From NCBI GenBank assembly GCA_041753515.1, contig JBGSUE010000045.1, positions 1 to 64,000 of the forward strand: a DNA stretch of 64,000 nucleotides, given 5' to 3'. This document shows, in pieces, positions 1 to 7,057 of this stretch; the first letter of the stretch is position 1, and each line of letters opens with the position of its first letter. Position numbers and translations under genes: made by a program. A model generated the notes under the pieces. That model saw nothing but the letters and a program-made list of their open reading frames with translations, was not told the DNA's origin and ran no database searches. This stretch comes from JBGSUE01 sp041753515. Its GTDB lineage: Bacteria > Patescibacteriota > Microgenomatia > UBA10105 > UBA927.

Positions 1-2
1 CG

Positions 3-74
3 ACGGGAGTCTTACTGCTGGTGAGTGTCGCAAATATTGCGACGCGAGCGGCCGATGAGAAAGCGATGTTTTAA
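3..74 (+). CDS. 3' end of an unidentified protein
   Basis: An open frame enters from the left edge and stops with TAA at 72-74, giving 23 visible residues: a hydrophobic stretch (LLLVSV) and then a charged tail ending DEKAMF. This would fit the last membrane helix and tail of a membrane protein. Too little is visible to name a family, and a chance open frame of this length is possible. Confidence 0.35.
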   Translation, partial: TGVLLLVSVANIATRAADEKAMF

Positions 75-99
75 CAAGTGAATAGTAATATCAATAAGA

Positions 100-173
100 G
101 CCCCGTTCGTCTAGCGGCCTAGGACTCGTGGTTTTCAGCCACGCAATCGCCGGTTCGAATCCGGCACGGGGTA
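100..173 (+). tRNA. tRNA-Glu (UUC)
   Basis: A complete cloverleaf folds here: acceptor strand GCCCCGT pairs with ACGGGGT (G-U at the end), the D-arm has the usual GTCTAGCGGCCTAGGAC form, the anticodon stem CGTGG/CCACG closes a loop with TTC at the anticodon, and the T-arm contains GGTTCGAATCC. CCA is not encoded. Imperfect copies of its 3' end recur downstream at about 2847, 4676 and 5467, so the gene looks like an insertion target. Confidence 0.95.
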
Positions 174-203
174 CAATTATATATAGAACCAATTATTCTA
201 TTT

Positions 204-659
204 ATGAAAGTACGTTTTGCATCTCCAACAGATAAACCGCAAGTTCTAAAACTTCTTTCCCAGCTTGGAAAATCTGTAAATATAATTTGCGGTTACGATT
301 ATAAAAACGAAAATGCTGAAATCTACGGATCAAAGAATTTCGATAAGGTAATGAAATCAGATTCTATTAAAATTTTTGTCCTTGAAGAAAACCATATAAT
401 TTTTGGTCTAGCTTCATATTTTCTATATACTGATATGATAAACGGTGATTTGTATGCACATATGGACGATATAATTATTGATGAATCGAAAAGAAAAAAA
501 GGGTTAGGAACATTATTGATGAATGCAATTATTGATTACTCAAGAAAAAATAATATTAAAGCGGTAAAACTAGTTTCATTTCCAGAAATCCAAAAATTTT
601 ACTTAAAATTTGGTGCAAAAATATCAAATGTAGCGATGAATATTGAAATCAATCCTTAA
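204..659 (+). CDS. GNAT family N-acetyltransferase
   Basis: The 151-aa protein has the GNAT fold order: an N-terminal strand and helix (MKVRFASPTDKPQVLKLL), a central strand DDIIIDE, then the acetyl-CoA loop KRKKGLGTLL (the Q/R-x-x-G-x-G/A motif) and the C-terminal FYLKFGAK segment. The family transfers acetyl groups from acetyl-CoA to amines, but the substrate cannot be read from sequence. The gene is AT-rich and lies directly after tRNA-Glu, in the accessory strip, which suggests recent acquisition. It is followed by a copy of the dispersed CCAATTTGG repeat. Confidence 0.85.
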   Translation: MKVRFASPTDKPQVLKLLSQLGKSVNIICGYDYKNENAEIYGSKNFDKVMKSDSIKIFVLEENHIIFGLASYFLYTDMINGDLYAHMDDIIIDESKRKKGLGTLLMNAIIDYSRKNNIKAVKLVSFPEIQKFYLKFGAKISNVAMNIEINP

Positions 660-674
660 CATTATTTACTAAAT

Positions 675-706
675 ACGTTCCAATTTGGTTCCAACACATG
701 TACAAA
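675..706 (+). repeat. dispersed repeat, copy 1
   Basis: The segment contains TTCCAATTTGG followed by TTCCAACACATG and TACAAA. Closely related copies stand at 4501-4536, 5362-5391 and 6640-6667, all in the same strand orientation. It lies between the GNAT gene and the PQ-loop-like gene. Confidence 0.7.
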
Positions 707-794
707 CATTATTTAACTTCAAACACCTTTATACACTACCGGAATACACAAACTTTGCAACATCTTCAGTACCTATTGCTGTTATAATTATCTG

Positions 795-1373
795 ATGGAT
801 ATTAAGTCGTCTATTGCAGTTATAGGAATAATCCTTACTGTTGTTGGATATATACCCTATTTGAAAGACACGCTGAGTGGAAAAACCTTACCTCATGTGT
901 ATACCTGGTTTATATGGGCTACAGTCACAGCAATTGCTTATGCTTTACAGGTAAGTGCCGGAGCAGGTCCCGGTTCCTGGATTACACTCGCCGTTGTGTG
1001 TGTTTCGTACCTAATATTTATACTTGGTTTTAAAAGCGGGAAAAAACAAATTGCCCGCATTGATACAGTCTTTTTTGTTTTGGCTTTGATTGCACTCGGA
1101 CTTTGGTTAATTGCCCGGCAACCCGTTCTTTCAATAATTCTCGTCGCAACAGTAGATATGCTCGGATTTGTTCCAACAATCCGTAAGTCATGGAATAAAC
1201 CATACACGGAAACATTATTCAGTTATGAACTAAATACTATTAGACACGGCTTAAGCCTTTTTGCATTAGAACAATACAGTATTGTTACATGGTTATATCC
1301 TCTTTCCTGGACAATTGCTAACGGAATTTTTAGCATTATTTTAATTCTGAGACGTAAAGCAGTGCCCAAATAA
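795..1373 (+). CDS. PQ-loop-like multi-pass membrane protein with internal duplication
   Basis: This 192-aa protein is mostly hydrophobic, with about six or seven predicted membrane helices. Two segments resemble each other and the PQ-loop/SemiSWEET turn: GYIPYLKDTLSGKT (about residues 18-31) with a WFIWA helix after it, and GFVPTIRKSWNKPYTE (about 124-139). PQ-loop proteins often carry small solutes, but the proline-glutamine pair itself is not conserved here, so transport is only an inference. A TATAAT box at 783-788 lies 6 nt before the ATG and there is no Shine-Dalgarno, so translation is probably leaderless. Confidence 0.7.
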   Translation: MDIKSSIAVIGIILTVVGYIPYLKDTLSGKTLPHVYTWFIWATVTAIAYALQVSAGAGPGSWITLAVVCVSYLIFILGFKSGKKQIARIDTVFFVLALIALGLWLIARQPVLSIILVATVDMLGFVPTIRKSWNKPYTETLFSYELNTIRHGLSLFALEQYSIVTWLYPLSWTIANGIFSIILILRRKAVPK

Positions 1374-1623
1374 TTGGATTAAATGTGCAGGAACACATAT
1401 TTCTTATTTAACAATTCAGCCTGTACAAAATTTTCTGCGTAGTAGGTTTATATGTAGTCCGCTAGGGGGGTACATTCTGGTCTTTAAAAGGCATCAAGTA
1501 TGGTTTCCAAAAGACGAGTGCCAATGATGCTTCCTCATATGTCCGAAACTGCCATGCGTAACACGGATCAATACGTTGGATTCTCCAAATGATTGGATCA
1601 TGCAGTCTCACTTCAAATATCGG

Positions 1624-2013
1624 CTATAGTTTGTTTTTGAGGTCATCTAAAACCGAGGGAAGATCTTCAGGACGAAACAATAGAACATTATATCCCCAAA
1701 CATATTTTGGTTCGGAATCAATCATTACGCTAACCGTCGAGCGATATGCTCCCAGTTGCAGAATTCTTCTGCCAAAATGTTTTCGAACCCGCCCTCTTCT
1801 GCCGGTTCAAAGATTCGTTTATCACATTTGTCCCATATAGCGACATTTATGGGTATATTCGTTGATAATCGTAACCGTATCGTATCCATCATAGGCGTTT
1901 TTGACCCAATGGATACCCAATACGCCGGAGAAACGAGAGAAGCTTACTGGCTTTTTCCTGTGCGTCCTGATCGGACAATCGGATATTGTATTTCTCGAAA
2001 TATAGCTTTTTAA
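1624..2013 (-). pseudogene. decayed minus-strand gene of unknown function
   Basis: Read on the minus strand, protein-like pieces appear in successive frames. One piece contains WVKNAYDGYDTVTIINEYT, the next IFEPAEEGGFENILAEEF, and the last runs MIDSEPKYVWGYNVLLF to LDDLKNKL and a stop at 1624-1626. Each is well composed but broken from the next by a frameshift or stop, as expected of one degraded gene. No intact start-to-stop frame exists. The family was not recognised. It lies in the insertion-rich strip after tRNA-Glu. Confidence 0.5.
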
Positions 2014-2052
2014 TTGAATCTAGGGCTTGTTTGGATAGCGGATAGACACAAA

Positions 2053-2169
2053 ATGATGCAGCATATTAGGAATGATCCATATGTGGAGTTCATAGAATTG
2101 GGTAGGATTAAGCAGACGGGCAGAAAATACACAAAATACTTCAGTGAAGATGTTATCGGAGATGTCTGA
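2053..2169 (+). pseudogene. short coding-like fragment
   Basis: A short plus-strand frame starts ATGATG and encodes a polar, well-mixed peptide including NDPYVEFIELGRIKQTGRKY, stopping at TGA 2167-2169 after 38 residues. Composition looks coding rather than random. It has no ribosome site or -10 box at a good distance and sits next to the decayed minus-strand gene, so it may be another gene remnant. Function unknown. Confidence 0.3.
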
Positions 2170-2261
2170 TTAAAATTCTATGCTTTTATAGATCCAACCG
2201 TACAAGCAAATAGGAGTATAGCACTCTTTAAAATAAAACATCACGCTCAGAGAAAATGAAA

Positions 2262-2307
2262 GTAGCATATGATCTGATGACCAGATCAGATCCTATTTTC
2301 ATGCTAC
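2262..2307. repeat. nested palindrome downstream of a membrane-protein gene
   Basis: Two inverted repeats are nested: outer GTAGCAT (2262-2268) with ATGCTAC (2301-2307), inner GATCTGA (2271-2277) with TCAGATC (2286-2292). It lies just past the 3' end of the minus-strand gene at 2319-2654. There is no clean T-run, so a terminator role is possible but not shown. Confidence 0.5.
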
Positions 2308-2318
2308 TCGTCGCGGCA

Positions 2319-2654
2319 TCAAGATTTGATTGCCGCTCGAAACCAGATCGCACCGGCCAGATGGAAGACACACATTACTGCGAGCGGATGCAGCCAGAGG
2401 GCAAGGCCAGCGAGCAAGAAGGAAAGCCAGAATGAAGACAAAGCTTCACCAATCCATCCCTGGACGCCACCGTAAATGGGCCATTCCATGCCCCAGATCT
2501 CATCGGCGAAGAATGCTCTGCCAGCAACCAGCAGTAACGCCGACCAGACGAGAATTCCTACCCAACCGGTTTTACTGCTAGACGCAACTGCGACGGAAAG
2601 AATTGCGATCACAAGCAGTGTGAACAAATTGGTTACACGACGTTTTGAAAACAT
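2319..2654 (-). CDS. small multi-pass membrane protein
   Basis: The 111-aa product begins MFSKRRVTNL and has about three hydrophobic helices (LFTLLVIAILSVAVA, GILVWSALLLVAGRAFF, and the AGLALWLHPLAVMCVFHLAGAI region), giving a compact Trp-rich integral membrane protein. The start is set by a clear AAGGAG about ten bases upstream. This contrasts with the leaderless starts common elsewhere in the window and fits a gene brought in from another background. The family was not recognised. It sits between the decayed gene and a structured intergenic stretch. Confidence 0.6.
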   Translation of the reverse strand: MFSKRRVTNLFTLLVIAILSVAVASSSKTGWVGILVWSALLLVAGRAFFADEIWGMEWPIYGGVQGWIGEALSSFWLSFLLAGLALWLHPLAVMCVFHLAGAIWFRAAIKS

Positions 2655-2846
2655 ATGAACTCCTATCTCCTTGAACAAGGGAGAAAAACTAAGAATCAAT
2701 TATTGCTTCCCAATTTATCTCCCTCGTTTGAGCGTGATGTTTGTAAAGGTACATTATTCAATTGAAGTTAATAACATTATAGGATTATACAATATCATGT
2801 TAAAACTGGCAATCAAATCACTGAGTAATACATCCGAATTTGAAAG

Positions 2847-2860
2847 GCTACGGGGTACAA
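2847..2860 (+). repeat. tRNA-Glu 3'-end-like copy (possible att remnant)
   Basis: GGCTACGGGGTACA resembles the tRNA-Glu 3' terminus GGCACGGGGTACA (163-175) with one extra base. A weak CCGAAT match precedes it. It may mark an old insertion boundary, but the match is short and should be read together with the copies at 4676 and 5467. Confidence 0.4.
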
Positions 2861-2864
2861 AAAC

Positions 2865-2889
2865 ATCCCCGCTTTATGCGGGGTATTTT
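2865..2889 (+). terminator. rho-independent terminator-like hairpin
   Basis: CCCCGC and GCGGGG form a six-pair GC stem around TTTAT and are followed by TATTTT. No complete plus-strand gene lies directly before it, so it may instead belong to an inserted block or act as a boundary structure. Confidence 0.45.
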
Positions 2890-2903
2890 CGTATTTCGTC
2901 CGT

Positions 2904-2994
2904 GAGAACCGTTTCCGAAGGAATGGTTCTCCAACCGGCAGTTAACGAGTCTGCGAGTTCTACTGCCGGCGAGTCCCGATCAGAATTGATCGGG
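2904..2994. repeat. run of three consecutive hairpins
   Basis: Three perfect inverted repeats follow one another: GAGAACC/GGTTCTC (2904-2931), CCGGCAG/CTGCCGG (2935-2969) and CCCGATCA/TGATCGGG (2975-2994). With the hairpin at 2865-2889 they fill most of the intergenic region 2655-3036, downstream of the 474-aa gene. No protein-like frame was found in this stretch. It may be a structured RNA, a terminator cluster, or repeat debris. Confidence 0.55.
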
Positions 2995-3036
2995 GAATCC
3001 TGCACTAGATTCATATACAACAAGATGTATAATGAT

Positions 3037-4461
3037 TTACTTAATTCTATTTAAACTATTTTGTATAAGTTTCTCCTGAAGTGGATTAAGAGATAGACCG
3101 ATCGCCTGACTATATTTTCTTAATGCAGATAATCTAGTATTATATGTGTCCTGAGTAATAAATAATCTATCTCCTTTTTCCAATCCCTTTAAAAAGTTGT
3201 TAAATAATGCTTGTTCATCAGGATATCTGGATATGCAGAAATCAGTCGTAGGAATATCTCCCTCTTCTTGAATATAGATTGGGATAGGCTTCTCATGAAC
3301 GTTGAAATCAAAATATTCCAGTATTGGTTGTTTCCCAATATACTTTTCACGCGGGACTCGAATTTGAGTTCCCATATCAGATAACCTCTCAAGACCTCTT
3401 AACCATACATAATTCGAAAAAGTGTCAAAATCCAGTGGGTCAACCCAAAACTTTGTAATGCTGCCGCCTTTAAGTGTAGGAAGGGTTAATATTGAATCCG
3501 GTCTGGATGGGGTATAAAAAACAAACGGTACCTGTTTAGAATTTAGAATTACAGATGGTATAGCCAATCTGGGATCAGCCTCTGCAATAATCGGTACTCG
3601 AAGCTGTTCTGCAGGTCTTTTTGCAATATATTCAGGAATTTGTTCTGCAAGTCGAATGAGTTCTTCAACAGTTCTCACTGACGGACGAAAATGTTCAGGG
3701 TATTGTTCACTATGATGCATCATTTCATAAATTCCTTTAGCCCAAAAACCAGTTATACCGATTTTCTGGAGCGCCCACTCTGTCGCTTCAAACGATTCAT
3801 GATCTTTTGACAGTAATTGAACCATTTTTTGAATCGTATCACTGGAAATCGGATGCAAAATATCTTGTGCGTACTCATGTAAATCAAGATTTGAATTGAT
3901 TGTTTTATTAACATGAGCAGATCGTACTAAAGACCTTTGTTGTTCCGGAAGATGCCTGTGGGTTTGCCAAGAAAGGAGTGTGAGTGCGAATGCGACTTCT
4001 TTTGCATTTTCCGGTCGGACAATGGTTGCTTCACGGGATAATCTCATCAACTCACTAGAAACATTATTGCCTAAAAATACTGCACCGTTCACTTCAGATG
4101 ATGCTGGAATAGGATATGGATCATTGACAGATCGTTCAGTAAATTTTGCTGCATTAAATGCGTCCAAAACTACTGTCATCACTTTTCCAGTAACACGTTC
4201 AAAATTCATTTGATGATAGCTTAAAGGACGTATATCGATTGGTGCTTCCAAGATTGAAGTATTTGTAACATGAAAAGCCCGCGGACAGGATTTGAGTGAT
4301 TCTTTTGGATCACCAATCATCATTGGATTACCTGGAAGATCTATTGCTGGATATAGTGGACGAAGTATCGATCGTGTTTCATATGGGTCAAATTTTAATA
4401 AACGGTCGGCAAAGGAATCCGGCGGAACTAACGATTCAGTATGATTTGTTGTTTCTGTCAT
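3037..4461 (-). CDS. 474-aa protein of unknown function
   Basis: This is a long intact frame with normal coding composition and no recognised family. It is predicted soluble: there is no signal peptide or membrane helix, and the C-terminal half is rich in aromatic residues and prolines (FYTPSRPDSILTLP, KFWVDPLDFDTFSNYVWL). No catalytic motif stands out. A TATAAT box six bases before the ATG (4468-4473 on the plus strand) makes a leaderless start at 4461 likely. It is the only gene in a block bounded by tRNA-Glu-like ends at 2847 and 4676, so it may be the cargo of a small inserted unit. Confidence 0.75.
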   Translation of the reverse strand: MTETTNHTESLVPPDSFADRLLKFDPYETRSILRPLYPAIDLPGNPMMIGDPKESLKSCPRAFHVTNTSILEAPIDIRPLSYHQMNFERVTGKVMTVVLDAFNAAKFTERSVNDPYPIPASSEVNGAVFLGNNVSSELMRLSREATIVRPENAKEVAFALTLLSWQTHRHLPEQQRSLVRSAHVNKTINSNLDLHEYAQDILHPISSDTIQKMVQLLSKDHESFEATEWALQKIGITGFWAKGIYEMMHHSEQYPEHFRPSVRTVEELIRLAEQIPEYIAKRPAEQLRVPIIAEADPRLAIPSVILNSKQVPFVFYTPSRPDSILTLPTLKGGSITKFWVDPLDFDTFSNYVWLRGLERLSDMGTQIRVPREKYIGKQPILEYFDFNVHEKPIPIYIQEEGDIPTTDFCISRYPDEQALFNNFLKGLEKGDRLFITQDTYNTRLSALRKYSQAIGLSLNPLQEKLIQNSLNRIK

Positions 4462-4500
4462 GTAATAATTATATCAATGCTATATATAGTATATCAAAAT

Positions 4501-4536
4501 ACGTTCAACTTTGTCCCAACACGTGTACTTACAAAA
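4501..4536 (+). repeat. dispersed repeat, copy 2
   Basis: ACGTTCAACTTTG then TCCCAACACGTGTAC corresponds to the repeat at 675. It lies just upstream of the promoter of the 474-aa gene. The region from 4462 to 4846 contains no convincing gene. It holds this repeat, a terminator, a hairpin and a tRNA-like end. Confidence 0.7.
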
Positions 4537-4538
4537 AG

Positions 4539-4564
4539 ATCTGGCTAAAATGCCAGATTTTTTG
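4539..4564. terminator. bidirectional terminator
   Basis: ATCTGGC (4539-4545) pairs with GCCAGAT (4552-4558) around a six-base loop. A T-run follows on the plus strand and an A-run precedes it, so it could stop transcription from either side. Confidence 0.7.
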
Positions 4565-4607
4565 TAAATATTCGTTTCGAATATGAACCGGCTTACCGGT
4601 TTGCAAT

Positions 4608-4652
4608 CCAGGAGTTAATGAGTCATTTCAAATTGATGAGTCTTACTCCTGG
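4608..4652. repeat. hairpin with long loop
   Basis: CCAGGAGT (4608-4615) and ACTCCTGG (4645-4652) are a perfect eight-base inverted repeat around a 29-base loop. It sits 23 bases before the tRNA-Glu-like end at 4676 and may be part of the same inserted unit. Confidence 0.5.
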
Positions 4653-4675
4653 CGAGTGGTGAGGCGAAGCCGTAC

Positions 4676-4695
4676 CAAATCCGGCGCGGGTACAA
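4676..4695 (+). repeat. tRNA-Glu 3'-end-like copy (possible att remnant)
   Basis: CCAAATCCGGCGCGGGTACA closely follows the tRNA-Glu sequence TTCGAATCCGGCACGGGGTACA, with a few changes and one base lost. The AATATTT that follows also echoes the AT-rich tail after the tRNA. This is the best of the three downstream copies. Confidence 0.55.
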
Positions 4696-4846
4696 TATTT
4701 CAGAAATACTCCGGACTACCGTGTCGTCCTGATTCAATATCATCATCCTGATGTTCCGCCATACGTAAAGACAACTCATCTGTTTTGAATAATATATCTC
4801 TAAGTCCATCTCCGATGTCTCTGGAGATATAATGCATTGATAAAAA

Positions 4847-5296
4847 TTATTCTTGCTGGCTAAAGGTAATTTCCGGATCAGGATCAGATATTTCAAAATC
4901 CGGATTAATAAAGCCAGTTAAAAGGTTCATTTTCCAAGCACAATCAGGATACAGGGAATGAAGAGAAGTCAGTGTCTTTCTGTCCATGGCAACAATACAA
5001 GTCGTACATCTGGCTGTTTCCGGGTCAATCGGAGTAGATATATGGCCGGACATATCTATATTGTGATGTTCTAACCATACCATAAATGGCTCTCTCAAAT
5101 CCGGTGGATATTGATAAATTCTGTCAAACAAAGGAGGTACAGGATCATCGGGTGCCACACCTTGGATCCTTCTGGAAAAAGCAATGTATTGAGCTTTAAG
5201 TCCATATTCAATGAGTTTGTAATTCGTGTAATATGCAGCCAGCGGAGCCCGTATAATATCTCCCCTGTCAACATAAACGATAGTTTTAAGTTTCAT
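4847..5296 (-). CDS. low-molecular-weight phosphatase-like protein lacking the catalytic Cys
   Basis: The 149-aa protein aligns along its length with low-molecular-weight protein tyrosine phosphatases and arsenate reductases. The N-terminal strand is followed by DRGDIIRAPLA where the family has C-x-G-N-x-C-R-S-P. A segment IVAMDRKTLTSLHSLYPD matches the usual (V)MDR...LYP stretch, and EISDPDPE matches the acidic DPD/DPY loop. The nucleophilic Cys is Asp10 and the second Cys is Ile, while Arg16 and the acid loop remain. It therefore cannot use the normal mechanism and may be a binding or regulatory protein. A nine-codon frame lies immediately upstream and overlaps its start as ATGA. Confidence 0.7.
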   Translation of the reverse strand: MKLKTIVYVDRGDIIRAPLAAYYTNYKLIEYGLKAQYIAFSRRIQGVAPDDPVPPLFDRIYQYPPDLREPFMVWLEHHNIDMSGHISTPIDPETARCTTCIVAMDRKTLTSLHSLYPDCAWKMNLLTGFINPDFEISDPDPEITFSQQE

Positions 5297-5361
5297 ATAA
5301 AGATGTAATTTACAATTTTCATGTGCGTATTATATCAAAAAGACGTTAAAAACAGTTTGTA

Positions 5362-5391
5362 CACCTTCCAATTTCGTCCCAACAGGTGAAA
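5362..5391 (+). repeat. dispersed repeat, copy 3
   Basis: CACCTTCCAATTTCG then TCCCAACAGGTG matches the repeats at 675 and 4501. It lies about 30 bases upstream of the -10 box (5329-5334) of the phosphatase-like gene on the minus strand. Confidence 0.7.
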
Positions 5392-5466
5392 AAATTGTAA
5401 ACCTAATTGTCAAGTAATTTGTACACCCGGATTATTTTCAAAAAAGTATGTGAGATCAATGAAGTG

Positions 5467-5492
5467 TTCGAACATGATCCGGTACGGGGTAC
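5467..5492 (+). repeat. tRNA-Glu 3'-end-like copy (possible att remnant)
   Basis: GTTCGAA, four extra bases, then TCCGGTACGGGGTACA reproduces the T-loop to acceptor end of tRNA-Glu with one substitution. It is the most distal copy and would mark the right edge of the insertion-built strip, just before rsgA. Confidence 0.55.
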
Positions 5493-5510
5493 ATGTATTT
5501 CAATACTGTA

Positions 5511-6587
5511 TTAACGCTTTAATCCTTGTAGAGCTTTCTTTACGAATTTTCCGAATTTCCGGTCTTTTACTCTTTTCTCCAATTCGGTCATTTTATAAAA
5601 TTCAGATTCTTTTTTTAATTTAATAAAATTCCGATATTTATATTCGTCAAGTCTATTTTCTTTCACAGCCTGTATCACTGCACAACCTGGTTCACTGGTA
5701 TGTGTACAATCGGAAAATTTACAATCATGGGATAATGTACCGATTTCATCAAATACATGAACAAGTCCCGTATCCGATTCGGAAATTCCTACCTCTCTCG
5801 TTCCAGGATTATCGATGAGTAACCCTCCATTATCCAAAAAATACATTTCCCGTGTGGTCGTTGTGTGTTTTCCTCTTTCAAGAGTTAAACTAATTTCCCT
5901 GGTCTTGATTTCGTCTTTTCCAAGTAGTTTATTAATTAGCGATGATTTCCCGACTCCTGATGATCCCAGAAAACAATAGGTTTTCCCGGGGATGATATAC
6001 TTTTTAAGTTCCTGGATTCCATTGTCAGAAATAATACTGGTTGTAATAATGTCAATATCGTTAAACCTGCTTTTTATCTGATTAATCCTGAAATTCAAAT
6101 CGTTTTCCGAAATCAAATCAATCTTATTAAGAATTATTGCAGGTTTCACCTTTCCTTCTTCTACGAGAACTAAAAATCTTTCGAATCGATTCAGATTATA
6201 ATCCCTATCCATCGACTCTGTAATGAATGCAGTATCAATATTTGTGGCAATTATCTGATTATCCTGCTTATTACTGTATTTCTTTTTCAGCACAGTACGT
6301 CTGGGAATAATCTTGCGGATAACAGCTTGTTTTCCGGTTAGACTTTCAAATATTACCCAATCACCGACAGCAGGAAAGTCTTCCCTTTTTGTTGCGATAA
6401 ACATCTGTTTTCCCGTTATTTTTGCTACATATTCATTTCGATCCTTATCTATAATCCGATAGGCTTCCTTATATTCAGCAGTTACTCTGGCAATGGGATA
6501 GCTGTCCAGTCCCAGTGTCTTTCTTGCTGTTTCAAAAAATTCACCATACCCTAGATCTTTCAATTTTATATTCGTTGTTGATTCCAT
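5511..6587 (-). CDS. rsgA: ribosome small subunit-dependent GTPase A (RsgA/YjeQ)
   Basis: RsgA is a circularly permuted GTPase that helps late maturation of the 30S subunit and is stimulated by it. The 358-aa protein has the expected order: N-terminal OB-fold, G4 motif NKID (154-157), then the P-loop GSSGVGKSS (about 208-216), DNPGTRE as G3, and a C-terminal zinc site with C and H ligands (DCKFSDCTHTSEPGC). A copy of the dispersed repeat lies upstream of its probable promoter TATAAT. It is a core gene and marks the return to conserved sequence after the accessory strip. Confidence 0.97.
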   Translation of the reverse strand: MESTTNIKLKDLGYGEFFETARKTLGLDSYPIARVTAEYKEAYRIIDKDRNEYVAKITGKQMFIATKREDFPAVGDWVIFESLTGKQAVIRKIIPRRTVLKKKYSNKQDNQIIATNIDTAFITESMDRDYNLNRFERFLVLVEEGKVKPAIILNKIDLISENDLNFRINQIKSRFNDIDIITTSIISDNGIQELKKYIIPGKTYCFLGSSGVGKSSLINKLLGKDEIKTREISLTLERGKHTTTTREMYFLDNGGLLIDNPGTREVGISESDTGLVHVFDEIGTLSHDCKFSDCTHTSEPGCAVIQAVKENRLDEYKYRNFIKLKKESEFYKMTELEKRVKDRKFGKFVKKALQGLKR

Positions 6588-6639
6588 ATATAAAATTATT
6601 ACAGGAGATTATACCAGAAAGCTAAACGGAAAATTATAC

Positions 6640-6667
6640 TGTTCCAATTTGGTCCCATCACATGATG
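6640..6667 (+). repeat. dispersed repeat, copy 4
   Basis: TGTTCCAATTTGG then TCCCATCACATG is a fourth relative of the repeat at 675. On the minus strand it stands directly before a TATAAT sequence and the start region of rsgA. Confidence 0.65.
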
Positions 6668-6731
6668 AATTCACATAACACGTAATAATGGCGCTTGATT
6701 GCATTCAGTATATCTGAAGGATAGACACCCG

Positions 6732-7028
6732 TTATTTGACGGTTTTCACTACTTTATCAGCAGCGGTTTTCACGGCAGTAATCATATTTTTGGCTTTTTC
6801 CTGTCCTTGGCTGACTTTTTCCGTAACCGTGCCTTTCACTTCGTCTACCTTTTCTTTAGTATCATCTATCGCCTGTTCGATTTTTTTCCGGTTCTTTTTA
6901 TTTGACAACGCCGCAACTCCGGCAATTCCAACGGCTGCCGCTCCGACTACCGCGCCAACCACGGCAGCAGCAATGGGATTGACACCTCCTTTGTGAACGT
7001 CTGATTTTTGTTTATTTGTGTCTGTCAT
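6732..7028 (-). CDS. YtxH-like small protein with one membrane helix and coiled coil
   Basis: The 98-aa product has a short polar N-terminus, one Gly/Ala-rich hydrophobic helix (AAAVVGAVVGAAAVGIAGVAAL) and a long Lys/Glu/Asp amphipathic helix to the end. This is the layout of YtxH and gas-vesicle-like stress proteins, whose molecular role is unclear. ATG at 7026-7028 is preferred because GGAGGTG lies just upstream. An in-frame GTG overlaps that ribosome site and is less likely. Confidence 0.7.
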   Translation of the reverse strand: MTDTNKQKSDVHKGGVNPIAAAVVGAVVGAAAVGIAGVAALSNKKNRKKIEQAIDDTKEKVDEVKGTVTEKVSQGQEKAKNMITAVKTAADKVVKTVK

Positions 7029-7057
7029 ATGTTTCACCTCCTCATCTGAAGATGCGT

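Noticed and set aside
2671..3054. 127-codon plus-strand open frame
   Set aside because: It runs through the hairpin cluster and a tRNA-like fragment, its translation is not protein-like, and it has no start signal.
4615..4896. 93-codon minus-strand open frame
   Set aside because: It overlaps the phosphatase-like gene and reads through the hairpin and tRNA-Glu-like copy; composition is not convincing.
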